A stretch of DNA of 64,000 nucleotides from Martelella alba (GTDB lineage Bacteria > Pseudomonadota > Gammaproteobacteria > Enterobacterales > Enterobacteriaceae). Position numbers and translations under genes: made by a program. Every line of letters begins with the position of its first letter. The first letter of the stretch is position 1. The notes beneath the pieces were generated by a model that had not been told where the DNA came from, searched no databases, and saw only the letters and a list, made by a program, of their open reading frames with translations. Where the stretch lies: positions 42,627 to 106,626 of the forward strand of contig NZ_SZPQ01000021.1 in assembly GCF_005217455.1 (NCBI RefSeq). Reading direction: 5' to 3'. This document shows, one piece after another, positions 18,802-28,229 of this stretch.

Positions 18802-19428
18802 ATGTCGAGGAAAATATTACTGGTGCTGGCGGTGTTGGGACTCGGCGGATGCCGTATCGTTTCCCAGCAGGAATTGGCGGATTTGAAATCCCCGCCGAAT
18901 CCGCTGATGAAAAATGTCCCTAAAACCTGGCAAGACAAAATGGTGCTGCAGTTCGTCCACCAGGCCCGTCCGGTCGCGGAATTGCTGGCGGACTTAAAGA
19001 ATGCCAAGGATTTCGACAGTGCCTGCAAATCGCTGGGGTACCGGGTATCCGATGAAAATCCCTGCGTCTTTTTCGTCAAAGTGCAGGGGCAAATCAAGAA
19101 CATCGATACCACCTCCCGTAACGGCAAAATGACGGTTCTGGATCAGAGCGGCGAGACAGTGACCGTGCAAGTCGGCCCCATCCTGCGCGGCACATTGTTG
19201 CGGGACGGCTACAAGGGCATCAATTACCAGGATTTCAATGATCAGGTTAAATTCGGTGATTACGGTCGCGCCATAAATGATCAAGCGGTAAAAACCATCA
19301 ACGCCGCACGGCTGAAAGTGGGGGAAACCCGCCAAATTTACGGGGTATTTTCATCATGGGATACGCCGACCCAAATCACTGAAATTACGCCGGCGCAGTT
19401 CAGCCAGGGGGAAGGGGAGAGCAAATGA
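18802..19428 (+). CDS. DUF2291 lipoprotein associated with sugar ABC transporter
   Basis: Lipoprotein of 208 residues with signal and lipobox LGGC (lipidated Cys17). The rest matches the DUF2291 pattern: an N-terminal helix rich in charged residues, then an OB-like beta domain (VFFVKVQGQIKNIDT, VTVQVGPILRGTLLRD). I prefer the ATG at 18802, which stands six bases from AGGAG; a GTG at 18787 overlaps the hairpin. DUF2291 genes recur next to CUT2 sugar transporters, but their role is not known. It overlaps the ATPase gene by four bases. Confidence 0.85.
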   Translation: MSRKILLVLAVLGLGGCRIVSQQELADLKSPPNPLMKNVPKTWQDKMVLQFVHQARPVAELLADLKNAKDFDSACKSLGYRVSDENPCVFFVKVQGQIKNIDTTSRNGKMTVLDQSGETVTVQVGPILRGTLLRDGYKGINYQDFNDQVKFGDYGRAINDQAVKTINAARLKVGETRQIYGVFSSWDTPTQITEITPAQFSQGEGESK

Positions 19429-20969
19429 TGCCGCCGGATTCGCTTACTTTACCGCAAACCGATACGGAAGTGGTTATTGAAACACGCGATTTGTCACGGG
19501 CCTACCCCGGCATAATGGCGCTCGATAACGTGAATTATCGCGTTTATCGCAATAAGGTCAATGTCCTTATCGGCGAAAACGGCGCGGGCAAATCCACCAT
19601 GATGAAAATGCTGGCCGGGGTAGAGCAACCCACGTCCGGCCAGATACTGCTCGAAGGTAAAACCGTGACGCTCGGCTCCACGCATCAGGCGGAAAAACAC
19701 GGTATCAGTATTATTTTCCAAGAGTTGAATTTGTTTCCTAACATGAGTGTCATTGATAATATTTTTATCGCAAACGAATTTTTCCAGCGCGGCAGAATCA
19801 ATGAAGAATATCAATATCAACTGGCCAAGGCCTTGCTTGACCGGCTGGAATTAAATATCGATCCTAAGACGCTTGTGGGTGAACTCGGCATTGGCCATCA
19901 ACAACTTATCGAAATCGCCCGGGCGTTATCCAAAGACACGCGCGTGCTTATTATGGATGAACCCACTTCGGCGCTGAGTCAATCAGAAGTCAAAGTGTTA
20001 TTTAACGTCATCGCGCAATTAAAACGGCGGGGGGTCACGATTATCTATATTTCGCATCGTCTTGAAGAACTGCTGGAAATAGGTGATCACATTACTATTT
20101 TTCGCGATGGCCGGTTTATATCGGAACGTAAAGTTTCCGATGCCAGCGTGCCCTGGATTATTGAAAACATGGTGGGGGACAAAAAGAAACATTTCGATTA
20201 TCAGCCCGCCCAGCAGGGGAAAACTGTCCTGACGGTAAGAGGGCTGACCGCGTTGCACCAAAGCGGCGGCTATAAACTCAATAATATTTCTTTTAGCCTC
20301 AATAAAGGCGAGGTGGTGGGGATTTATGGTCTGCTGGGCGCGGGACGGACCGAACTGTTCAAAGGCCTGATAGGCTTGCTGCCTTGCCAGAAGGGGTATA
20401 TCACGCTGAACGGCGAAAAAATAGATAAGGCGAAATTTCAGACGCGACTGAAAAAGGGGCTGGCGCTGGTGCCGGAAGATAGGCAAGCGGAAGGCATGAT
20501 CCAGATGATGTCGATACAGTCCAATATGACATTGTCCGATGTCAGCCTCAAAGGATTCAGGCGCGCCTGTGGCTGGCTCAATCCCAAAAAAGAGCGTATC
20601 GGCGTCAATGACATGATCACGCAACTGGCCATCAAAGTCTCCGATCCCCAATTGCCGGTCACCTCCCTAAGCGGCGGGAATCAACAGAAAGTCGTGTTGG
20701 GCAAGGCGCTGATGACCGATCCGCAGGTGGTGCTGCTGGACGAACCGACGCGCGGTATCGATGTCGGCGCCAAAACCGACGTGTACCATCTTATCGGCCG
20801 TATGGCGCAGCAAGGCCTTGCCGTTATTTTTTCCTCTTCGGAACTGGATGAGGTCATCTCCCTGGCCGATCGGATCCTGGTCATGGCCGACGGACGGATT
20901 ACCGCCGATTTGCCCCGGGACGCGGTAACCCGCGAAAAACTGATCGCCGCCTCAACCCCACAAGATTAA
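19425..20969 (+). CDS. CUT2 sugar ABC transporter ATP-binding protein (RbsA/MglA type)
   Basis: Two fused ABC domains, 514 residues. The first has Walker A GENGAGKST (about residues 50-58) and Walker B VLIMDEPTSAL. The second lacks a classic Walker A (GLLGAGRTELFKG), as is normal for CUT2 proteins, but keeps the signature LSGGNQQKVVLGKAL and Walker B LLDEPTRGIDVG. It energises the importer from the cytoplasmic side. ATGA overlap with the lipoprotein gene shows coupling. Confidence 0.95.
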   Translation: MMPPDSLTLPQTDTEVVIETRDLSRAYPGIMALDNVNYRVYRNKVNVLIGENGAGKSTMMKMLAGVEQPTSGQILLEGKTVTLGSTHQAEKHGISIIFQELNLFPNMSVIDNIFIANEFFQRGRINEEYQYQLAKALLDRLELNIDPKTLVGELGIGHQQLIEIARALSKDTRVLIMDEPTSALSQSEVKVLFNVIAQLKRRGVTIIYISHRLEELLEIGDHITIFRDGRFISERKVSDASVPWIIENMVGDKKKHFDYQPAQQGKTVLTVRGLTALHQSGGYKLNNISFSLNKGEVVGIYGLLGAGRTELFKGLIGLLPCQKGYITLNGEKIDKAKFQTRLKKGLALVPEDRQAEGMIQMMSIQSNMTLSDVSLKGFRRACGWLNPKKERIGVNDMITQLAIKVSDPQLPVTSLSGGNQQKVVLGKALMTDPQVVLLDEPTRGIDVGAKTDVYHLIGRMAQQGLAVIFSSSELDEVISLADRILVMADGRITADLPRDAVTREKLIAASTPQD

Positions 20970-20986
20970 TCAGGCTGGAAACCATC

Positions 20987-22057
20987 ATGAATCAGAAATA
21001 TATGTTCTATATGTACCTGCTGAAGGCCAGGACATTTATCGCCTTGCTGATTGTTATCGCATTCTTCAGCGTGATGGTGCCGAACTTCCTGACAATGTCC
21101 AACCTCCTGATTATGACCCAACATGTCGCGATTACCGGACTACTGGCCATCGGCATGACCTTAGTGATTCTCACGGGCGGCATCGATTTGTCCGTCGGCG
21201 CAATCGCCGGCATTTGCGGGATGGTCGCCGGGGCATTTCTGACCAACGGCGTGCCGCTGTGGAACGGCGACATCCTGTTTTTCAACGTGCTGGAAGTGAT
21301 CGTCCTTGTTTCTATTTTCGGCATTCTCGTCGGTTTCGTTAATGGCGTCATCATCACCCGTTTCGGCGTCGCGCCGTTTATCTGTACCCTCGGCATGATG
21401 TACGTCGCCCGCGGTTCGGCGCTGCTTTTCAACGACGGCAGCACCTATCCCAACCTCAACGGCATGGACGCCCTTGGCAATACCGGCTTCGCCATATTGG
21501 GTTCAGGCACGGTATTGGGGGTTTACATCCCCATATGGCTGATGCTGGCTTTTTTGTTGCTAGGCTTCTGGTTGACGATGAAAACGCCCCTCGGCCGTTA
21601 TATCTATGCCATTGGCGGCAATGAATCCGCCGCGCGCCTGGCGGGCGTGCCCATCATCAAAACCAAAATATTCGTTTATGCCTTCTCCGGTCTTTGCTCC
21701 GCGTTGGTGGGCCTGGTGGTGGCCTCGCAACTGCAAACCGCCCATCCGATGACCGGCAACATGTTCGAAATGGACGCGATCGGGGCGACGGTACTGGGGG
21801 GCACCGCGCTGGCGGGCGGACGGGGACGTGTTTCCGGATCCATCATCGGCGCGTTCGTCATCGTTTTTCTGGCCGACGGGATGGTGATGATGGGCGTCAG
21901 CGACTTCTGGCAGATGGTGATAAAAGGCGTGGTCATTGTGACGGCGGTGATAGTCGATCAGTTCCAGCAACGCTTGCAAAGCAAAGTGATATTGCTGCGC
22001 CGCCACGAAGGCAAGCTTACCGCGGCATCCTCTTCATCGCAGGCGACAACCAGTTAA
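20987..22057 (+). CDS. CUT2 sugar ABC transporter permease
   Basis: RbsC-like permease of 356 residues with about ten hydrophobic segments. The family motif GIDLSVGAIAGICG (near residue 65) and the cytoplasmic EMDAIGATVLGGTALAGGRG loop are present. It probably works as a homodimer with the preceding ATPase. A 63-base gap separates it from the first SDR gene. Confidence 0.94.
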   Translation: MNQKYMFYMYLLKARTFIALLIVIAFFSVMVPNFLTMSNLLIMTQHVAITGLLAIGMTLVILTGGIDLSVGAIAGICGMVAGAFLTNGVPLWNGDILFFNVLEVIVLVSIFGILVGFVNGVIITRFGVAPFICTLGMMYVARGSALLFNDGSTYPNLNGMDALGNTGFAILGSGTVLGVYIPIWLMLAFLLLGFWLTMKTPLGRYIYAIGGNESAARLAGVPIIKTKIFVYAFSGLCSALVGLVVASQLQTAHPMTGNMFEMDAIGATVLGGTALAGGRGRVSGSIIGAFVIVFLADGMVMMGVSDFWQMVIKGVVIVTAVIVDQFQQRLQSKVILLRRHEGKLTAASSSSQATTS

Positions 22058-22120
22058 GACATTTATCATTGATGAACCGGCGTCCGGGTGTAGACCAAAC
22101 GGACGCCAAAGGAGAATAAC

Positions 22121-22918
22121 ATGCAACGAGATTTCCGTAATAAGACGGTTATCATTACCGGGGCTTGTCGAGGCATTGGCGCCGGCATCGCCAATCGCTT
22201 CGCCCAGGAGGGCGCCAATCTGGTGATGGTATCCAATGCCGAACGCGTTCATGAAACTGCTGATACGCTGCGCCGAAGCCATAACGCCGATATTCTGTCG
22301 CTTCAGGTGGACGTGACGGACGAGGGACAGGTGCAAAACCTGTATCAACAGGCGGCGGAACGCTTCGGACATATCGACGTATCCATCCAGAACGCCGGCA
22401 TCATCACCATTGATTATTTCGATCAGATGCCGAAACGCGATTTCGAAAACGTGTTGGCCGTTAATACCACCGGTGTCTGGTTATGCTGCCGGGAAGCCGC
22501 CCGGTATATGGTTAAACAAAAGCGGGGATGCCTGATCAACACATCTTCCGGCCAAGGGCGGCAGGGATTTATCTACACGCCGCACTATGCGGCCAGCAAA
22601 ATGGGCGTCATCGGCATCACGCAAAGCCTGGCCCATGAATTGGCGGCCTGGAATATCACCGTGAATGCATTTTGCCCCGGCATCATTGAAAGCGAAATGT
22701 GGGATTACAATGACAGGGTCTGGGGCGAAAAACTCAGCACTGAAGAAAAACAGTATGGCAAAGGCGAGTTGATGGCGGAGTGGGTGAAAGGCATCCCCCT
22801 GCAACGCGCCGGCAAACCGGAAGATGTCGCCGGGTTGGTGGCCTTTCTGGCATCCGAGGACGCCCGATATATTACCGGGCAGACCATCAATGTCGACGGC
22901 GGCCTGATTATGTCCTGA
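22121..22918 (+). CDS. Short-chain dehydrogenase/reductase, probable polyol dehydrogenase (1)
   Basis: Classical SDR of 265 residues. The cofactor motif is TGACRGIG, the structural motif NAG is at about 90-92, and the catalytic Ser with YAASK is present. The C-terminal motif GQTINVDGG is standard. A longer loop (SEMWDYNDRVWGEKLSTEE) before helix FG resembles sorbitol/polyol dehydrogenases. In this operon it likely oxidises the imported polyol to a ketose or acts on an intermediate. Substrate unproven. Confidence 0.88.
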   Translation: MQRDFRNKTVIITGACRGIGAGIANRFAQEGANLVMVSNAERVHETADTLRRSHNADILSLQVDVTDEGQVQNLYQQAAERFGHIDVSIQNAGIITIDYFDQMPKRDFENVLAVNTTGVWLCCREAARYMVKQKRGCLINTSSGQGRQGFIYTPHYAASKMGVIGITQSLAHELAAWNITVNAFCPGIIESEMWDYNDRVWGEKLSTEEKQYGKGELMAEWVKGIPLQRAGKPEDVAGLVAFLASEDARYITGQTINVDGGLIMS

Positions 22919-22998
22919 GTGCCGGACCCGCCGCGATGATATGCGGTTCAGGATTAACGCCATTATCCGCGTTTTCTTTATTTGCAAGGACTATTCAG

Positions 22999-23784
22999 AT
23001 GATTGCCAAACAGTTTTCTCAGGATCTCTTCAGTTTGCGGGATCGTGTCGCGTTTGTCACCGGCGCCGGTAGCGGTATCGGCCAGATGATCGCCTATGCC
23101 CTGGCCAGTGCGGGGGCCAAGGTGGTGTGTTTCGATATGCGTGAGGACGGCGGTTTGGGCGAAACCGTCAATAATATTCATTCCATCGCCGGCGAGGCCT
23201 GTTTGTTTACCGGCGATGTGCGCGAACTCAGCGATCTTCGCGCGGCGGTGGCGCTTGCGCAAAGTCACTATGGCCGATTGGATATCGCCGTCAACGCGGC
23301 GGGCATCGCCAACGCCAATCCGGCATTGGATATGGAGACGGCGCAGTGGCAGCGCGTTATCGATATCAACCTCACCGGTGTCTGGCACTCATGCAAAGCC
23401 GAAGCGGAATTAATGATAAAAACCGGGGGCGGCTCCATCATCAATATTGCCTCCATGTCGGGCGTGATTGTCAATCGGGGGTTGGAGCAAGCGCACTATA
23501 ACAGCGCCAAGGCGGGCGTTATTCATTTGACCAAAAGTCTGGCGATGGAGTGGACGGATAAGCATATCCGCGTGAACGCCATCAGCCCGGGATATACCGC
23601 CACCCCGATGAATACGCGCCCGGAAATGGTTCATCAGACCCAGGCGTTTGAAAGTCAAACGCCCATGCAGCGTATGGCCAGGGTTGAGGAAATGGCGGGC
23701 CCCGCCCTGTTCCTGGCCAGCGATGCCGCGTCTTTTTGCACGGGCGTCGATTTGCTGGTGGACGGCGGATTCGTCTGCTGGTAA
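22999..23784 (+). CDS. Short-chain dehydrogenase/reductase, probable polyol dehydrogenase (2)
   Basis: Second classical SDR, 261 residues, with TGAGSGIG, NAAG, the Ser motif in IASMSG and catalytic YNSAK. The start at 22999 follows AAGGA; the frame extends further upstream into the end of the first SDR gene without protein-like sequence. Two different SDRs in one operon suggest two oxidation steps or two stereoisomers. No sugar isomerase gene is seen, so oxidation of an alcohol is the likely route into the pathway. Confidence 0.88.
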   Translation: MIAKQFSQDLFSLRDRVAFVTGAGSGIGQMIAYALASAGAKVVCFDMREDGGLGETVNNIHSIAGEACLFTGDVRELSDLRAAVALAQSHYGRLDIAVNAAGIANANPALDMETAQWQRVIDINLTGVWHSCKAEAELMIKTGGGSIINIASMSGVIVNRGLEQAHYNSAKAGVIHLTKSLAMEWTDKHIRVNAISPGYTATPMNTRPEMVHQTQAFESQTPMQRMARVEEMAGPALFLASDAASFCTGVDLLVDGGFVCW

Positions 23785-23963
23785 AGCGCTCCCCGCCACG
23801 TTGCCATCCCCATTGCCGGTCCGGACTCGGCCGGCAATGCGCCAAAGCGTCCCGCCATGCCGCCGGAATTCTTCAGGCCATATCACAATTTCCGCGTCGT
23901 AAACTTAAATATCGCCCATCTATTTCTGACAATGGCAATGTTCTTTTTTGAAGAGGGAACATC

Positions 23964-24647
23964 ATGCTTACCGAACACACCATTGCCGCCATCCCCGGCT
24001 GGGGTACGTTTCCGAGCGCTTTGCAACAGTCGTTGTGTCGCCAGTCTCGCCTGCGCGGCGAGAAGGCGGGCAATATTGTTTTTCATCAGGGCGCCGAGGT
24101 CGAAGTGATCGCCTGGACCCTGAGAGGGCATTTGTTTACCAGCGTGCAACATGCCAGCGGCGAACGGACGCTGCTGACGCATGTGCCGGTGGGACGAATG
24201 ATTCTCTTCAACTTTATCGGGAAAGGCTCGCTACTGGACCGCGATTTTATCGCGATGACCGATATCGACATTTTGATATTGCCCCGCGCCAGCGCCATCC
24301 AATTACTGGCCCAGTATGATGAATTCAAAATGCAGGTCATCGACTCGCTGACTGAACGGCTTAACGATCTCGATCGGGTGCTTTATACCCATAAAGTCGC
24401 CTCGCGTGAAGCCTGTATCGCCGCTTTTCTGGTGGATTGCGAGGAAGGCCAACGGGACATCCACCGTGATAGGCTCATTCCCTTCACCATGCAATTTATG
24501 GCGGAGTGCCTGCGCCTGTCGCGCCCGTTTATCGCCAAGACCTTGAAGCGCTTCGCCGATAAACATCTGGTGGCGCTTAATTACGGCAATATCGAGGTAT
24601 TGGATATGGATGGCCTGCGGGAGGTGGCCATGGGTCAGATTGTATGA
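23964..24647 (+). CDS. Crp/Fnr-family transcriptional regulator
   Basis: A 227-residue protein with an N-terminal cyclic-nucleotide-binding fold (HQGAEVEVIAWTLRGHLFTS) and a C-terminal winged helix (FMAECLRLSRPFIAKTLKRF). The allosteric cAMP pocket residues of CRP are not obvious. No cysteine cluster typical of FNR iron-sulfur binding is seen, so its signal is unknown. It stands between the polyol locus and the beta-keto acid locus and could serve either. Confidence 0.8.
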   Translation: MLTEHTIAAIPGWGTFPSALQQSLCRQSRLRGEKAGNIVFHQGAEVEVIAWTLRGHLFTSVQHASGERTLLTHVPVGRMILFNFIGKGSLLDRDFIAMTDIDILILPRASAIQLLAQYDEFKMQVIDSLTERLNDLDRVLYTHKVASREACIAAFLVDCEEGQRDIHRDRLIPFTMQFMAECLRLSRPFIAKTLKRFADKHLVALNYGNIEVLDMDGLREVAMGQIV

Positions 24648-24748
24648 TTTGTGAGCCTCAGCGCATGGCAAATGTGAATGTTTGCCAATTCCTTGCGCCG
24701 TTACCTGACAGGATAGCATCAGGCAGCGATACAAAGGAGGTGATGGCC

Positions 24749-25258
24749 ATGCATAGCGAAGAAGATTTCCGTCAGGCGTCTGTTCCCTTTCTCTCCCAGG
24801 ACGCCGCGTCCATCGCACAGGCGCACACGGTGACCAGAATGATGTTTTTTGTCAATCTGGTCGCGACCGGTTCGATCTCCGCCGCCGCCGAGCTCATGCG
24901 CCATCGCTGTCTCTGCGCCGATTGGCTGACCGGGGGCAATGACTGGGCATATGACATTGATAACCGGCGCCGAGGGTTTAAAATCCCCAAATCCATGGAG
25001 GTCGACGGCGGCGCTTTATTACTCAGCGCGGCACTTTCCGGCGCAGGTATTGCCTATTTACCGGCACATGTTGTGCAGCGGTATATTTCCCAAGGTAAAT
25101 TAATTCATCTTTTTGAAAATATAAACACATCCGAGTGGGCATTGGATATGTATTATCCGCCGCAAAATCAGATTAGCGAATATGTTTCTTCGTTCAAACG
25201 CTTTCTTATTGAACAACACGAGGGAAAATTTTCCGGGCAGTGTCTGAGTGTCCATTGA
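24749..25258 (+). pseudogene. LysR-family regulator with large internal deletion
   Basis: An LTTR remnant of 169 residues. It starts with part of the DNA-binding domain (MMFFVNLVATGSISAAAELM) and then jumps to the end of the effector domain (GAGIAYLPAHVVQRYISQGKLIHLFE). More than 100 residues of a normal 300-residue LTTR are missing, including the recognition helix. The frame stays open across the junction, so the deletion is clean. A strong ribosome site (GGAGG) precedes the ATG. It was probably the regulator of the following catabolic locus. Confidence 0.8.
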
Positions 25259-25549
25259 TTGACATTTCAAGCGGCAGCGGGTCGGTGGGTTTTCATATTT
25301 GCAAATCGGGTTATTTTTTTTGAGCTTCCAGGGTGGCGCCGGTAGGGTTAACATCAAATCAGGCTCTGAATTATCCGAGTGGTATCACGGTTAATATACG
25401 CGTCGTGCTTCAAATTCGTTCCCGATGAATTTGCCGCTCACTGGCCGCCGCGATGCAACTCGGAGTATTTAGTAGATAAATAAATGCCTTGGATTAATTA
25501 AAATGTCTCTGAGAATAGTCAGTTATGGGTTAATTTTTAGAATAATCAA
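25259..25549. other. AT-rich gap before the truncated MFS gene
   Basis: No gene is supported here. It contains a diverged palindromic intergenic repeat at about 25394-25476. The missing 5' part of the following transporter gene should have been here, but no recognisable transporter sequence remains. Confidence 0.4.
25394..25476. repeat. Enterobacterial palindromic intergenic repeat, diverged full copy
   Basis: The left arm CGTGCTTCAAATTCG and right arm ATGCAACTCGGAGTATTT face each other around a centre with TTGCCGCTCACTGGCCGCC. The order and wording match the well-known Enterobacterales intergenic element (arms CTTCAAGTTGCA and TGCAACTCGAATTATT, from memory). It lies beside a gene truncation. 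Confidence 0.55.
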
Positions 25550-26446
25550 TTGATGATGGTTTTATGTATGAGTCCTTTCTGCCTGCCTAAGACTTTTTGG
25601 CGGGCCGGGCATGGCTTCGATTCATTGGGTAAACTCTATATCCTGTTTTTCCTGTTCGATAGATTCGGCATCCCCGGCGCCTATGCCGCGGTCGGCGCCG
25701 CGTTATTCACCCTGGGACTTATCTCGATCGTCTGGATTCGCAATACCCCGGAGGAATTGGGGCTTTATCCGGACAACGAACCCATTTCCCATGAGCAACA
25801 GGCGGCGAATCTGGCGATGCAATCCGATTACCAGAGCCCGTTTACCTATCGCGTCCTGGTCAAAGATCGGGACATGTGGCTCATTTCCATCGGGTTCGGT
25901 TTATTATGGCTTGTGGATATCGGCGTGGTGAGTCAACTGATCCCGCGCTTGATATCCATTGGTTACCCAAAGGAAACCGCGGTATGGATGTTCACGTCCG
26001 CCGCGCTGATTTGCGCGATATTCAGTTATTTCTGGGGATGGATTGACGTCAGAATCGGCACCCGTAAAACCAGTATCGCTTACGCATTTTTCTTTGCCAT
26101 CACCCATGCCTGCTTATTGGTGCGGGGCAGCGAGGTTTTCACCTATTTCACCTTATTGATGGTGGGCGCCAGTATCGCTGGAATAAAAGAACTTTGCACA
26201 TCCATGGTGGGAACGGTCTACGGACGTTATGACTTCGCCGCCGCCAATCGTTTGGTATCAACCATTGCCTGTTTATTCCGGGTAAGCTGCTTTGCCGTTA
26301 TCGCCATTAGCTTGAAACTTACCGGCGATTATGATGGCGCTTACCTTTCGTTCATTGTCATGGATATTATCGCCGCGCTGCTGATATTCCTGATTAACGA
26401 TAAATGCAAAGGCAAAACGCGGGTTGGCGTCACCGCGGCGCAATAA
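25550..26446 (+). pseudogene. MFS transporter, N-terminal third missing
   Basis: A 298-residue frame with about eight hydrophobic segments. It starts in the middle of the major facilitator fold: the central loop sequence RNTPEELGLYPDNE, normally near residue 200, comes at about residue 65. Residues for roughly the first 130-140 positions are absent, and the first codons are TTG/ATG without a ribosome site. The C-terminal half is intact. It probably imported the substrate of the downstream pathway before truncation. Confidence 0.75.
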
Positions 26447-26534
26447 CGAAGTGAAATAACCCAATCGGGGAACCTGTATCGATGGCGGTCATCCATAACC
26501 GAATATGCCGACTTATTACTTTCAGGAAAGAATC

Positions 26535-27191
26535 ATGCTGGAAAAAGAGAGAATTACGCCGCAACACGCCGCCGCCATGGTGAAAGACGGTATGACCGTC
26601 ATGATTGGCGGATTTATGGCGGTGGGGACGCCGGAAATGATCATTAACGCGCTGGTGGCAAGCGGCGTGCGCAATCTGACCATTATCGCCAACGACAGCG
26701 GTTTTACCGATCGGGGCATCGGCAAGCTGGTGGTGAATAAACAGGTAAAAAAAATTATCGCCTCGCACATCGGCCTTAACCCGGAAACCGGCAAACAGAT
26801 ATCGCGCGGCGAACTGGAAGCCGAACTGGTGCCCCAAGGCACGCTGGTGGAGCGTATTCGGGCCGGCGGCGCCGGGCTGGGCGGTGTCTTGACCCGCACC
26901 GGGCTGGGCACCGTGGTGGCGGACGGCAAGCAGCAGGTGGTGATCGCCGGGCGGCCCTGGCTGCTGGAGCCGCCATTGCAAGCGGATATCGCCCTGATCC
27001 GCTGCTCGGAGGCCGATCTGGCCGGCAACGCCGTTTTCAATAAGACCGCCAAGAATTTCAATCCCATCATGGCCACCGCGGCGCGCGTGGTGATAGCCGA
27101 ATGCGAGTCCATCGTGCCCATGGATTGCGGCGCGGCCGACCGCTACCACACCCCGGGAATCTTTATCGACTATCTGGTGCAGGGGGAATAA
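26535..27191 (+). CDS. 3-oxoacid CoA-transferase subunit A (paralogue 1)
   Basis: The alpha subunit of a two-subunit CoA transferase, 218 residues, with [28 protein letters not shown] and the glycine-rich [15 protein letters not shown]. It resembles AtoD/ScoA and the paralogue at 36515. It moves CoA between an acyl-CoA and a keto acid. The ATG at 26535 has AGGAAAG in front. It is first of seven same-strand catabolic genes and is followed four bases later by the beta subunit. Confidence 0.93.
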   Translation: MLEKERITPQHAAAMVKDGMTVMIGGFMAVGTPEMIINALVASGVRNLTIIANDSGFTDRGIGKLVVNKQVKKIIASHIGLNPETGKQISRGELEAELVPQGTLVERIRAGGAGLGGVLTRTGLGTVVADGKQQVVIAGRPWLLEPPLQADIALIRCSEADLAGNAVFNKTAKNFNPIMATAARVVIAECESIVPMDCGAADRYHTPGIFIDYLVQGE

Positions 27192-27195
27192 CGCC

Positions 27196-27852
27196 ATGGA
27201 CAAAAATACCATCAGAGATCGAATAGCGCGCCGTGTCGCCCGCGAACTGGATAAGGGCTGTCTGGTGAATCTGGGCATCGGATTGCCGACGCGGGTCGCC
27301 GATTATGTGGCCGACGGGCTGGGGGTGGTTTTCCAATCCGAAAACGGGCTGGTGGGGTTGGGGCCGGCGCCGGATGACGCGCATATCGACGCCGATTTGA
27401 CCAATGCCAGCGGCCAGCCGGTGACCGCCGTGCCCGGCGCGGCTTTTTTCGACAGCGCCTTGTCTTTCGCCATTATCCGCGGCGGCCATGTGGATGTCAC
27501 CGTGCTCGGCGCGCTGGAAGTGGATGAACAGGGCAATCTGGCCAACTGGATTATTCCCGGCAAAAAGGTGCCGGGAATGGGCGGCGCCATGGATCTGGTC
27601 AGCGGCGCGCGGCGCGTCATTATCGCGATGGAGCATTGCGATAAAAACGGCCAGCCGAAAATTCTGCCCCGTTGCCGCCTGCCGCTGACCGCTGTGGGCC
27701 AGGTCAATCTCATCGTGACGGAAAAGGCCGTTATCGAAGTGAATAACGGTTTGATCCTGCGCGAGATCGCAGCCGACACCACCCTTGCCGAGGTGGTGTC
27801 GAGCACCGCGGCGCAGCTGCGGATAGCGGATGCATTAACGTTATTTTCCTAA
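27196..27852 (+). CDS. 3-oxoacid CoA-transferase subunit B (paralogue 1)
   Basis: The beta subunit, 218 residues, with the catalytic glutamate in FQSENGLVG (Glu49) that forms the enzyme-CoA thioester, and the motifs NLGIGLPT and [12 protein letters not shown]. With the preceding gene it forms a complete transferase. In this locus it likely activates the acetoacetate released by BKACE, or the starting acid. It duplicates atoA 10 kb downstream. Confidence 0.94.
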   Translation: MDKNTIRDRIARRVARELDKGCLVNLGIGLPTRVADYVADGLGVVFQSENGLVGLGPAPDDAHIDADLTNASGQPVTAVPGAAFFDSALSFAIIRGGHVDVTVLGALEVDEQGNLANWIIPGKKVPGMGGAMDLVSGARRVIIAMEHCDKNGQPKILPRCRLPLTAVGQVNLIVTEKAVIEVNNGLILREIAADTTLAEVVSSTAAQLRIADALTLFS

Positions 27853-27865
27853 AAGGACGAACGCA

Positions 27866-28207
27866 ATGAACGTGATTCAGGTCAGTGAAGCCAAACCGTA
27901 CAATCCGCCGCTCCATCATGCCATGGTGGCGCTGAAGCTTTGTGACGAAGCGCTGTGCGGCGCCAAGCAGTTCTGGTGCGGTTTATCCCATTTTCTGCCG
28001 GGTGGCGGCGCCGAATGGGCCTACGAGGATTCCCCGACGGAAAAACTGTACGTGGTGCTGGAGGGGGAAATCACCCTTCGCACCCGCAGCGAAAGCCGCG
28101 TGGTGGGCCAGGGCGAGGCGGTATTCCTCGCGCCATTCGAGGGCCGTTCCGTCGAAAATCACACCAATTATCCGGCCAGTATGCTGGTCATCGCCAGTTA
28201 TGCCTGA
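27866..28207 (+). CDS. Small cupin-domain protein
   Basis: A single-domain cupin of 113 residues. Strands such as EKLYVVLEGEITLRT and GEAVFLAPFEGRSVENHT build the double-stranded beta-helix. The usual metal ligands of motif 1 are partly replaced (GGGAEWAYEDSPTEKLY), with Glu and His residues that could still bind a metal. It lies in frame with a catabolic operon, spaced 13 bases after subunit B, so an isomerase or small-molecule binding role is possible. Function not known. Confidence 0.8.
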   Translation: MNVIQVSEAKPYNPPLHHAMVALKLCDEALCGAKQFWCGLSHFLPGGGAEWAYEDSPTEKLYVVLEGEITLRTRSESRVVGQGEAVFLAPFEGRSVENHTNYPASMLVIASYA

Positions 28208-28229
28208 CCCTCGGTCATAAGGAAAAACC

